Assembly (NCBI GenBank): GCA_002438345.1
Contig: DJUJ01000173.1
Location: 2,047 to 9,071 of the forward strand
Length of the DNA stretch: 7,025 bases
From: Paenibacillus sp. UBA6285
Lineage (GTDB): Bacteria; Bacillota; Bacilli; Paenibacillales; Paenibacillaceae
Reading direction: 5' to 3'
Below are positions 1 through 5,578 of the stretch, piece by piece (the stretch's first letter is position 1; the number at the start of each line of letters is the position of its first letter). The notes beneath the pieces were generated by a model that saw only the letters and a list, made by a program, of their open reading frames with translations, had not been told where the DNA came from and did no database searches. The translations under genes were made by a program, and so were the position numbers.

Positions 1-41
1 CTGCCGTGGAAATTCTTTAATTGTGTTTTTACTTTCTTCAT
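1..41 (-). CDS. Start of an unidentified gene, cut by the left edge
   Basis: On the minus strand an ATG at 41-39 opens a frame that begins MKKVKTQLKNFHG and runs off the window. A GGCAGGGTGA stretch just upstream can serve as a ribosome binding site with about five bases of spacing. A second open frame starts further upstream (ATGATG at about 72-67, beginning MMNLERQGDY) and also reaches the edge, but has no visible ribosome binding site. The ATG at 41 is preferred for that reason alone. Too little is visible to assign a function, and the frame choice remains uncertain. Confidence 0.4.
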   Translation of the reverse strand, partial: MKKVKTQLKNFHG

Positions 42-125
42 TATAGTCACCCTGCCTTTCTAAGTTCATCATAAGACAGGGCAAACGGACAAACTTGATA
101 TTTTCTGCTTATTTAAATGTACGGT

Positions 126-144
126 GAAAATAAAGTATTTAGAC
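126..144 (+). repeat. Copy 1 of GAAAATAAAGTnnTAGAC motif
   Basis: This is a GAAAATAAAGT-ATT-TAGAC sequence, the same motif as at 182-199 and, inverted, at 694-711. This copy has one extra base in the spacer. Confidence 0.45.
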
Positions 145-150
145 GAGCCT

Positions 151-212
151 AAAAAATTGAAACAGCGACGGCCATGGACGAGAAAATAAAGTCCTAGACT
201 GTCGCTGTTTCA
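151..212 (-). terminator. Rho-independent terminator of the 242-592 lipoprotein gene
   Basis: A perfect 12-bp inverted repeat pairs 158-169 (TGAAACAGCGAC) with 201-212. On the minus strand it is followed by a run of six T (156-151). The loop is long, about 31 bases, and can form a small inner GGAC/GTCC pairing (176-179 with 191-194). It lies about 30 bp beyond the stop codon of the lipoprotein gene, as expected for its terminator. The long loop is unusual and contains one copy of the repeated GAAAATAAAG motif. Confidence 0.65.
182..199 (+). repeat. Copy 2 of GAAAATAAAGTnnTAGAC motif
   Basis: GAAAATAAAGTCCTAGAC matches the inverted copy at 694-711 in 16 of 18 positions. It lies in the loop of the terminator hairpin at 158-212. 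It may be an end of an old mobile or REP-like element. Confidence 0.5.
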
Positions 213-226
213 TTGAACTAACGTGT

Positions 227-240
227 CCCGTTAGCTTAAT
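227..240 (+). repeat. CCCGTnAGCTTAAT motif, left copy
   Basis: CCCGTTAGCTTAAT differs at one of 14 positions from 668-681 on the other side of the lipoprotein gene, in direct orientation. It overlaps a small hairpin (CTAACG 218-223 with CGTTAG 229-234). Confidence 0.45.
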
Positions 241-241
241 C

Positions 242-592
242 TCACCGTTTAACTGCTTTAAGATATGTATCCTCAGTTTTTACTGCAATAGCCTCTATCA
301 CGTCGTTATCTTTGATTTTATAAAGGTCAGTGCCGATCTGATATGCGTTTGAGAAAGCGTCTTCAACATAGTGCTCGCCACTTTTATTTGAGTAAGATTT
401 CACTTCTCCAACTTTTTGTTCAATGCCTTGGTCATCGACTTTTTCATCAGTTACCCTGTAATTTAATCCCTGAAAAATTATAATCTTCAATGATTTACTA
501 TCTGATACTTCTGGTTTTTTAGTATCAGTACATGATGATAATATGCCAATGGACAGGACAAATAATAAAAAAATAATGATTCTTTTCTTCAA
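242..592 (-). CDS. Small lipoprotein of unknown function, TTG start
   Basis: The 116-residue protein has a classic lipoprotein signal: KKR at residues 2-4, a hydrophobic stretch at 5-18 and a lipobox ILSS-C with the lipidated cysteine at residue 21. It should therefore be anchored on the outer face of the membrane. The mature part (about residues 35-116) has alternating hydrophobic and charged residues and no helix-forming segments, suggesting a small beta-rich domain. Phrases such as QKVGEVKSY, GTDLYKIKDND and EAIAVKT stand out. The start is TTG at 592-590, the only initiator that keeps the whole signal peptide, with a GGGGTG ribosome binding site about ten bases upstream. It appears to be a single-gene unit with a terminator at 151-212. 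Lipoprotein identity is firm; no specific function can be given. Confidence 0.85.
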   Translation of the reverse strand: MKKRIIIFLLFVLSIGILSSCTDTKKPEVSDSKSLKIIIFQGLNYRVTDEKVDDQGIEQKVGEVKSYSNKSGEHYVEDAFSNAYQIGTDLYKIKDNDVIEAIAVKTEDTYLKAVKR

Positions 593-667
593 GAAGATTA
601 TGCACCCCGTTCTTTTGGATTCAGTATTATCAGACGAATCCTATTTGCATTATGTTGCCGTAATCTG

Positions 668-681
668 CCCGTGAGCTTAAT
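668..681 (+). repeat. CCCGTnAGCTTAAT motif, right copy
   Basis: CCCGTGAGCTTAAT is in direct orientation with 227-240 (13 of 14 identical). It is followed closely by an inverted copy of the GAAAATAAAG motif (694-711), so the motif pair brackets the lipoprotein gene. Confidence 0.45.
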
Positions 682-693
682 GAAGCTTCGTCA

Positions 694-711
694 GTCTAAC
701 ACTTTATTTTC
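694..711 (-). repeat. Copy 3 of GAAAATAAAGTnnTAGAC motif, inverted
   Basis: On the minus strand this reads GAAAATAAAGTGTTAGAC, matching 182-199 in 16 of 18 positions. It is inverted relative to copies 1 and 2. It lies in the 243-bp gap (593-835) upstream of the lipoprotein gene. Apart from the repeats and the terminator at 745-790, nothing else convincing was seen in this gap. Confidence 0.45.
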
Positions 712-744
712 CAGTCTATAACATTATTTTCTTCTGACACTAAA

Positions 745-790
745 TAAAAAACGGAAATTAGACAGTGTAGAGAAGCGCCTAATTTCCGTT
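745..790 (-). terminator. Rho-independent terminator of the 836-1225 membrane protein gene
   Basis: A perfect 12-bp inverted repeat (AACGGAAATTAG, 750-761, with 779-790) has a 17-base loop. On the minus strand the T-rich stretch TTTTATTTAG follows. It is located about 45 bp past the stop codon of the membrane-protein gene. Confidence 0.8.
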
Positions 791-835
791 ATGATGAGTA
801 ATCTTTTTGAAGACATATTAACAAAAACTCGTTGA

Positions 836-1225
836 TTATTTTTTACTATTGCGATTATTCCAAAGTGTAACAACCGAGAAAATCAAAAAGCTGAAGATTA
901 AGAACAATACAATTGATTCCTTCACTGCAAAATAAATTACACCAATTAAAATCAGTCCTATTGTATTAAAAATAACAATTCGTTTCACAAGCTTTCTTCC
1001 TGAAAATATTGCTACAGCATAGTTAAGAAAACTAATCGCAATGTGAAAAATAAATAGTAGTAAGAAGAATAGCACAAACACAACAGCTTGGCCTGAATTG
1101 CTATCGTACGGAGTAGTGGATACTAAGGACGTGTTAATATTCGTAATCAAGGTACTGTATATGATACTTAGAATAAAAGAGAAAATGCAAAGGTTAAATA
1201 CTAATTCCTTTTTTAGCCGATCCAT
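836..1225 (-). CDS. Small four-helix integral membrane protein, unknown function
   Basis: The 129-residue protein is very hydrophobic, with four likely membrane helices at about residues 8-28, 47-75, 81-101 and 103-121. The N-terminus (MDRLKKEL) and C-terminus (NNRNSKK) are positively charged and probably cytoplasmic. The loop after helix 1 (about 29-46, rich in N, S and T) would be outside. The frame is open for 40 more codons upstream, but the ATG at 1225-1223 is chosen because AAAGGAG lies seven bases before it, and the upstream extension runs through the hairpin at 1302-1324. No catalytic or transport motif was recognised. It could be an immunity-type or accessory membrane protein, but nothing in the sequence decides this. 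Its own terminator lies at 745-790. Confidence 0.8.
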   Translation of the reverse strand: MDRLKKELVFNLCIFSFILSIIYSTLITNINTSLVSTTPYDSNSGQAVVFVLFFLLLFIFHIAISFLNYAVAIFSGRKLVKRIVIFNTIGLILIGVIYFAVKESIVLFLIFSFLIFSVVTLWNNRNSKK

Positions 1226-1299
1226 ATTAAAACTCCTTTCGCTTCTATTTGTTACAGGATAATACAAATTGCTCCGAAATCCAAACCTTAACATAGACA

Positions 1300-1325
1300 A
1301 GAGGCGATGCCAATGGCATCGCCTG
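1300..1325 (-). terminator. Hairpin after the NAGPA-like gene, probable weak terminator
   Basis: A GC-rich perfect inverted repeat (AGGCGATGCCA, 1302-1312, with TGGCATCGCCT, 1314-1324) lies just past the stop codon of the 1336-2043 gene. On the minus strand it is followed by CTTGTCTATGTT, which is only moderately T-rich. Termination is likely but may leak into the 836-1225 gene. Confidence 0.55.
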
Positions 1326-1335
1326 ATAAAAAAAC

Positions 1336-2043
1336 TTAAAACCAATCAATTCCATAAACACGAACCATATTACCGATATACCTTTCGTGAGTAGGGGATC
1401 CGTACCAATGAATAGCATCATTTTGAACTACTCGCATTGCGGTGGAACCAGAACCATCAAGTACAATAGAGTTAGCAGGATTTAGTCCTACTTCTTCCAA
1501 TGCTAATTTCAAATTTGAAACCGTTACGGAGGTTCCGTTGGTGACCATTAAGTAACCATACGTGCCATCCCAAGCGAGAACAGTACGCCAAGCAGCAAAA
1601 TCATATCCCGTACTAATAATGTCAGAAGTCCAACTTGAGCGGTTATAATCCATTCCACCAATAACGGCTTGGGCTGTTGGATAATTTGCTAATACTTCAT
1701 TAAGATTTTTGGCATAAATATAGGTAGCTCTTGTATTATTACTGCTATCTAAATAAGAAACAAAGGTCTTTCGTGAAACTTGCGAACTGCTTGTACCATT
1801 GTAAGAATAGTAATTGCTATCCCCTTTCCAGTAACTAATTGCTCGCAAACCTGTCGCCGGCTGATTATAGCCATTGGCTGCTGGAAAAAAACCTCCGTTA
1901 ATTCCAATATGTGGTGTTTGTTGCATTTGTGTATTGATAATTTCAGGTTTTACGCGAGATAGGGGAACTTTAATAATTGCAAATTTAGTCTGACCTCCGA
2001 CTGACTCTCTAAATTCTAGTGTGTACGGTAATGTAGTTGGCAT
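1336..2043 (-). CDS. Phosphodiester glycosidase (NAGPA-like) family protein, no signal peptide
   Basis: The 235-residue protein carries the hallmarks of the NAGPA/phosphodiester glycosidase family (COG4632-type). In order these are GINGGFF (47-53), VIGG (127-130), RTVLAW (153-158) and VLDGSGSTAMRV (194-205), the last holding the conserved Asp-Gly-Ser signature. Characterised members hydrolyse sugar-1-phosphodiester linkages, for example uncovering mannose-6-phosphate in animals; the bacterial substrate is unknown. The protein is essentially only the catalytic domain, with no signal peptide, anchor or wall-binding repeats, whereas many bacterial members are exported. The frame extends 29 codons upstream, but the ATG at 2043-2041 is chosen because GAGGAG precedes it by ten bases and the extension covers the operator-like repeat at 2086-2116. 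It shares all four motif blocks with the protein at 5982-6680. The family call is strong and the substrate is unknown. Confidence 0.85.
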   Translation of the reverse strand: MPTTLPYTLEFRESVGGQTKFAIIKVPLSRVKPEIINTQMQQTPHIGINGGFFPAANGYNQPATGLRAISYWKGDSNYYSYNGTSSSQVSRKTFVSYLDSSNNTRATYIYAKNLNEVLANYPTAQAVIGGMDYNRSSWTSDIISTGYDFAAWRTVLAWDGTYGYLMVTNGTSVTVSNLKLALEEVGLNPANSIVLDGSGSTAMRVVQNDAIHWYGSPTHERYIGNMVRVYGIDWF

Positions 2044-2085
2044 AAATAGGACACTCCTCTTCTGTATGTTTGATAACCGTTTGAG

Positions 2086-2116
2086 TTCTAGAAAGAGTAT
2101 CGTTCGCTTTCTAGAA
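2086..2116. promoter_or_regulatory. Double TTCTAGAA inverted repeat upstream of NAGPA-like gene
   Basis: A perfect 10-bp inverted repeat pairs TTCTAGAAAG (2086-2095) with CTTTCTAGAA (2107-2116). Each arm contains the self-palindromic octamer TTCTAGAA, and the two octamers are 23 bp apart. It lies 43-73 bp before the start codon of the 1336-2043 gene. It fits either a two-site repressor operator or a leader hairpin. No convincing sigma-A promoter could be fixed nearby; a TATATAAG at about 2136-2143 is a weak -10 candidate. Confidence 0.55.
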
Positions 2117-2271
2117 TTTGTTGGCTTCACTTATATAGGAAAATTAGTGTCGGTATTTACAACTAAGGATTTCATTATTTTTTGAAAAATAAAATAGCTA
2201 TACTTTCAATCAGATCATCATAGGAAATTTTTGTTTGTTAAACTCATTTTTTAGACATCGGGTTATTCTAA

Positions 2272-2870
2272 TTATCATCCTTTCATCGTAAGCGTCAATC
2301 AGCAAATAGTGTAAGTGCTAATCTACGTCAAAACCAAACGACGGTTGTCAATTACTACACCAATCCGGAAAATAATTCCACGCACCCCCGCGGTTCATGG
2401 GGCTTTGCCGATATTGCGAGCTCAGTTAGTTATAAAGCTGGAAGCGGATGGGCATATTACAACGCTAGTAACGGCAATTGGATAACCTAATGACAGCAAG
2501 CAATTCGTATAAAATTTCTGGTGCTCCAGTATTTCAGGGACCAGCAGATAGTGATAAAGGACATTATGGAGTCAAATACAACCTTACTGTCACTCTTAGT
2601 AATGATACTGGCTCTGAAAAAAAAGTGAAGATTTATATTGGAGCTCGCGGTACTGAATATTATGCAGGTGCAGTTAAGTGGAGCGGTGATGGTGTGACTT
2701 ACAAAATCCCTGCGGTTAAATCCTACTTGGATACTCCAGGAAGTAATCAAGAAGGGGTTGAAGTGGCTACGGTAACGCTCGCATCTGGAGCCTCAATTAC
2801 TCGTATAATTACTTTATCAACTGCGGGAGCAGCATCTACCCCGGCACTTATTGCTTTTCAGACTTTGTAA
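2272..2870 (+). pseudogene. Decayed gene, C-terminal domain as in stalk-domain proteins
   Basis: Two plus-strand frames join into one protein-like sequence. Frame A (2272-2490) reads SANSVSANLRQNQTTVVNYY, then a HPRGSWGFADI segment, and ends with NASNGNWIT-stop. Frame B (2478-2870, 130 residues from a TTG) continues DNLMTASNSYKISG to the end. Restoring one G in the TTGGA at 2478-2482 fuses them as NGNW-DNLMTAS. Frame A has no ATG, GTG or TTG and is preceded by a stop at 2269-2271, so the 5' part is missing. The motifs GHYGVKYNLTV, GARGTEYYAGAVKW and the final TPALIAF resemble, from memory, the C-terminal domain of some Paenibacillus copper amine oxidase stalk-domain proteins. The neighbour at 2950-3825 has such repeats. 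The fragment from 2478 could still be translated, but lacks a good ribosome binding site. The frameshift reading is strong; the family call is tentative. Confidence 0.7.
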
Positions 2871-2881
2871 TAAATAAACAT

Positions 2882-2919
2882 AACAAAGAAGCCCTTTTTA
2901 TGAGGGCTTCTTTGTTTTT
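2882..2919. terminator. Strong terminator between convergent genes
   Basis: A perfect 14-bp stem (AACAAAGAAGCCCT, 2882-2895, with 2903-2916) has a 7-base loop. On the plus strand a TTTTT run follows immediately. On the minus strand a looser TTATGTTTATTTA follows. It sits between the ends of the decayed gene (2870) and the stalk-domain gene (2950) and probably serves both directions, best on plus. Confidence 0.85.
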
Positions 2920-2949
2920 CTTAATCAAATATCAGGAGCCTATGAATAA

Positions 2950-3825
2950 TTATTGAGGTTGAAAATCTGAGAACCCTGAGATTAATACCCTCGACCCCTT
3001 GCTGACGCTATCGACCTTCCATACACCATTCGTAAATACGAGAGTGATCGTACGATCCTCGGCATATTGATCGTCTCCTGTTAGACCATTTGCCAATATA
3101 ACCGATTGCGAAAGCGTGGCTGAAGTCTTGTTAATGTATACTGGCGACGAGGCAGGCGCTTCATAGGTACTAGCTGTATTCAAGCCTTTATTTTGAACGA
3201 TAGACTTAATTAATTTATCCGTAAAGTACGGTTTGAAGTAGGAACTAATATTTTTAATTGAAGAGACATCAGCTGCTTGATTTAATTTATCGGAAAGTAG
3301 TTTTAACCGTGGATCCATAACTTTCTGCTTATCAGAGATTTGAATAGACGGTTGCTCCATGTTGACAACGAGTCCCTTACCGCCCAATGTCATTGTCGCC
3401 TGCTTAGACTGTTGGTTCCATAAGACATTCGCACCTAGCGATTGACCGACAAAGCGTAGCGGAACATAGGTTGTTCCTTTAATGACCTGCGTGGCAGTAT
3501 CCAAATCAATATATTCCCGGTGCGGAATATCTGGGTTATCTGTAGTCGGCGGTGATTCAATAATTGCGCGTTTGAAATTTGCAGCAAGCCAGATGGTCGA
3601 GTCGCCATTTTTAATCTTTACTTCTTTCTCCGCTTGAAACCATTCCACACTCGCACCTAAATTTTCTGAAACAGCTCGTAACGGAATGAGAACTCGACCG
3701 TTGTTAATTTGGCCGTTGTTTATGATCGTGGGTTTGGATGTATCCGCCGCAAAACTAAGCACCGGTATTACTGGAAGCACAAGTAAAGCTGAGGCAAATA
3801 AGGAAATCGTCAATTTTTTCATCAT
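2950..3825 (-). CDS. Secreted copper amine oxidase N-terminal (stalk) domain protein
   Basis: The 291-residue protein begins MMKKLTISLFASALLVLPVI, a Sec signal peptide with likely cleavage after residue 26 (S-F-A). Two stalk-domain repeats (PF07833 type) follow. One carries VLIPLRAVSENLGASVEW (about 45-62) and a variant strand at 66-81; the other carries YVPLRFVGQSLGANVLW (120-136) followed by QATMTL. Residues about 155-291 form a separate C-terminal domain ending in VFTNGVWKVDSVSKGSRVL, whose strand pattern resembles an NTF2-like fold; this is inference. Such repeats are thought to mediate binding at the cell surface rather than amine oxidase catalysis, and no catalytic copper site is present. 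ATG at 3825-3823 is chosen because GGGAGG lies seven bases upstream; an in-frame ATG at 3840 would place that site inside the gene. It is a single-gene unit. Confidence 0.9.
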   Translation of the reverse strand: MMKKLTISLFASALLVLPVIPVLSFAADTSKPTIINNGQINNGRVLIPLRAVSENLGASVEWFQAEKEVKIKNGDSTIWLAANFKRAIIESPPTTDNPDIPHREYIDLDTATQVIKGTTYVPLRFVGQSLGANVLWNQQSKQATMTLGGKGLVVNMEQPSIQISDKQKVMDPRLKLLSDKLNQAADVSSIKNISSYFKPYFTDKLIKSIVQNKGLNTASTYEAPASSPVYINKTSATLSQSVILANGLTGDDQYAEDRTITLVFTNGVWKVDSVSKGSRVLISGFSDFQPQ

Positions 3826-3848
3826 AATAAAACCTCCCATAATAGATT

Positions 3849-3865
3849 CGTCTTAATAATAGACG
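3849..3865. promoter_or_regulatory. Small inverted repeat in the leader of the stalk-domain gene
   Basis: CGTCT (3849-3853) pairs with AGACG (3861-3865) around a 7-base AT loop, about 24-40 bp before the start codon and just upstream of the GGGAGG ribosome binding site. It could be a leader hairpin or a small operator. The rest of the gap from 3841 to 4042 is AT-rich with several possible -10 boxes, none convincing. Confidence 0.25.
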
Positions 3866-4042
3866 TTTTTCTTCCTTATTTTGTTACATTTGTTTTATTA
3901 CCCAAATTCTTATAGGGTTATCCAATTTTTATACACTATTACATGCAACGAATCCAGAGAACTTCCATACTATTAATGAGCTATAATATCAATCTATAAT
4001 TTCTAATTTGGTCTTGGTCAGATGCTTGCGAGTATATCTCTC

Positions 4043-4180
4043 TTATTTTTTGTTTTTTTTCAGATTGTTTAATAGTTCATTTCTTTTTTCTTTTCTTTCC
4101 TTCATTATCTCTGCTTGTGTACGATCAACAATTTTGGTTGCTTTTTTTTGGAATGTAAGAAGCTTGCCTTTTTTATTCAT
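4043..4180 (-). CDS. 45-residue very basic protein, related to the 4293-4445 protein
   Basis: ATG at 4180-4178 opens a 45-residue frame ending with TAA at 4045-4043. A GAAGGG ribosome binding site lies about ten bases upstream. The protein is extremely basic (13 Lys and 3 Arg against 5 acidic residues) and predicted to be mostly helical. Its core, DRTQAEIMKERKEKRNELL, aligns with DISQKEIMDQRRKLRNEML in the 50-residue protein at 4293-4445: 11 of 24 positions are identical over the aligned stretch, including EIM, a shared Arg and RNE. That similarity in two independent frames is the best evidence that it is a real gene. It lies after the cluster terminator (4254-4287), so it needs its own promoter or readthrough. 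Charge and size suit a nucleic-acid- or ribosome-binding peptide, but this is only inference. Confidence 0.6.
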   Translation of the reverse strand: MNKKGKLLTFQKKATKIVDRTQAEIMKERKEKRNELLNNLKKNKK

Positions 4181-4253
4181 ACTATTACTTCCCTTCTATT
4201 AGAGATTCATAGTATGTAGTCTTCTCAAGTTTCATAGTAATAAACCTATGCAC

Positions 4254-4287
4254 AAAAAAACCCCCGGGAATTCCCGAGGGTTTTTCT
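4254..4287 (-). terminator. Terminator of the 5815-4293 minus-strand cluster
   Basis: The stem AAAAACCC-TCGGG pairs with CCCGGGGG-TTTTT around GAATT (4256-4285). On the minus strand the only imperfect pair is a T-G wobble and the stem is followed by seven T. On the plus strand the same position is a C-A mismatch, so it favours the minus direction. It begins a few bases after the stop codon of the 50-residue gene. Confidence 0.85.
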
Positions 4288-4292
4288 TATAG

Positions 4293-4445
4293 TTATGCTC
4301 TAAGCAATACCTTCTCAGCTTTCTCTTCCGTAACGGCTACTCTTTCACCAAGTTGCTTTAACATTTCGTTACGCAGCTTACGCCGTTGATCCATTATTTC
4401 TTTTTGAGAGATATCCTCTACCTTAATTGGCTTGTTCTGCAGCAT
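4293..4445 (-). CDS. 50-residue charged helical protein, end of the cluster
   Basis: ATG at 4445-4443 starts a 50-residue frame ending with TAA at 4295-4293. An excellent AAGGAGG ribosome binding site (4455-4461) lies nine bases upstream, one of the strongest in the window. The protein reads MLQNKPIKVEDISQKEIMDQ and continues RRKLRNEMLKQL, ending in KAEKVLLRA. It is charged (12 basic, 9 acidic residues), lacks a signal or membrane segment, and is probably one or two helices. Its central part is related to the 45-residue protein at 4043-4180. The start lies 23 bp inside the end of the preceding long frame, in a different frame, which suggests translational coupling. The terminator follows at once. 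The family is not recognised. Possible roles are a partner or regulator of the upstream membrane protein, but nothing shows this directly. Confidence 0.75.
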   Translation of the reverse strand: MLQNKPIKVEDISQKEIMDQRRKLRNEMLKQLGERVAVTEEKAEKVLLRA

Positions 4446-5553
4446 CTTGGGTAGCCTCCTTTTTTGAGATCATGTTTTTATGTAAGATTAAACAAAAAGC
4501 ATGAATAAGTTTTCTAATTTGTCTTGTCTCTATTATATCATTGGAAATTACTAGAGACAAGGCACGTTTATCAGACTCATCAAAGTGGAAGCACCACACC
4601 CAACGTTCCTTATTTAGCATCTTCATAGAGAAAGCAACCACAATTCTTCCTGGATATGGGTAGCTTATAAATGAATCGTTAGATTTTTCTTTTGCTGCAG
4701 ATACAGCAGCATATTCTAATTCTTGAGTGATAGATAAATCTATCTCACTAGCACTTCCTCCAGAAGTGCCAACATCGTATAACTTTGTGAGTTTATTATC
4801 ATTCAGAGCATAAATTGTAAATGGAGAGACGAATCTTAGATCACTAAAATCAAGAACGTCATTGGTTAATCGATACAGATTAGTGTTGACCTCTGTTAGT
4901 AAATTAACTAATTAGGAGATACTATTGTCCGAATTATCTAGCTCGCTAGCTAGTCCATCTACTGTTCGTTCATACTCTTCAATTCGATCTCTTAAGTCTT
5001 GGATAGTATCCTCCAATACTTCTTCCCTACCTAAAGAATATTGTAGCACCGACTCGATACTACCATCTTTAATAGGAACAAGTAATGTATTGAAAGCATT
5101 GTATAGACCATTAAACGTGAAGTGATCTTTTTGAATGAAAGTACTCCAAACAGTGTATTCCGCTGGTCGTCTGGCTTTCAAAGCTTCAACATGAAATTCA
5201 GGCGTTCCCAAGGTTGCCATCTTGTCTATGTATCGTTTTACATAAAAAAAGTAATAGATAGCAAATAACAAAACTACACTGGTCAGAATGATGGACCATA
5301 GAGGTAGGTTCTTGTACCAACCTGTGAAGATTATTAACGCTTGTCCTAGTATAGGTAATGAGCTCCATTTAATTGCAGAAAGTACTTTAAAATGTTTTGT
5401 ATAACCAATTAGTTGCTTAATGGGGCCTTTCCAAGCAATACTAACCCACTTCTCGTTCTTCTGTTCTCTCATCTTTTTTATGATTGGATCGTAGGTTCCT
5501 TTTATTTCGTCAATATAGCTATGATAGTTTCTCATTATGTCCGATTGGTCCAT
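4423..5553 (-). pseudogene. Membrane protein with GAF-like domain, interrupted by one in-frame TAA
   Basis: Read from the ATG at 5553, the frame is open to 4915, meets a single TAA at 4914-4912, and stays open in the same frame for 162 more codons to a stop at 4425-4423. The whole would be 376 residues counting the stop as position 214. The order is two membrane helices (about 64-80 and 84-106), a coiled coil (about 176-207, perhaps continuing past the stop with LVNLLTEVNTNLYRLTNDVL), then a domain at about 239-360 resembling a GAF sensor fold, with SPFTIYALND, GTSGG, WVWCFHFDESD and LIHAFCLIL. The 90 codons after the stop contain no ATG, GTG or TTG, so this part has no normal start of its own until a GTG at 4641. 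The simplest reading is a recent nonsense mutation; stop readthrough or a base error are alternatives. Confidence 0.7.
4912..5553 (-). CDS. Translatable part: two-helix membrane protein with coiled coil
   Basis: This is the 213-residue product expected if the TAA at 4912-4914 acts as a stop. ATG at 5553-5551 is preceded by GGGGGAGG with nine bases of spacing. A basic cytoplasmic N-terminal region (1-60, with KKMREQKNEK at 26-35) precedes helices at about 64-80 and 84-106, the latter reading LPLWSIILTSVVLLFAIYYF. A soluble region at 107-170 follows, then an acidic and basic heptad-like stretch (GREEVLEDTIQDLRDRIEEY onward, 176-207) typical of a coiled coil leading into a signalling domain. The product would be membrane-bound but would have lost its GAF-like domain. 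The gene is 25 bp downstream of the 78-residue gene, so the two are probably co-transcribed. No enzyme motif is visible, and the family is not recognised. Confidence 0.7.
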   Translation of the reverse strand: MDQSDIMRNYHSYIDEIKGTYDPIIKKMREQKNEKWVSIAWKGPIKQLIGYTKHFKVLSAIKWSSLPILGQALIIFTGWYKNLPLWSIILTSVVLLFAIYYFFYVKRYIDKMATLGTPEFHVEALKARRPAEYTVWSTFIQKDHFTFNGLYNAFNTLLVPIKDGSIESVLQYSLGREEVLEDTIQDLRDRIEEYERTVDGLASELDNSDNSIS

Positions 5554-5578
5554 GAAATATTTCCTCCCCCTCTATTAT

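Noticed and set aside
1226..1345. 40-codon upstream extension of the four-helix membrane protein
   Set aside because: It passes through the GC-rich hairpin at 1302-1324 and overlaps the preceding gene's end; the AAAGGAG site clearly marks the ATG at 1225.
2487..2750. Minus-strand 87-residue open frame
   Set aside because: It is antisense to the decayed plus-strand gene, whose protein-like continuity and terminator are convincing; no start signal is seen.
4008..4202. Plus-strand 64-residue open frame rich in Phe and Leu
   Set aside because: It is the complement of the Lys-rich 45-residue minus-strand gene; poly-T tracts read as Phe and Leu, and it has no ribosome binding site.
4423..4641. 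Treating the GTG at 4641 as the start of a separate 72-residue gene
   Set aside because: The frame is open for 90 further codons upstream with domain-like sequence that continues the same fold, and no ribosome binding site precedes the GTG.
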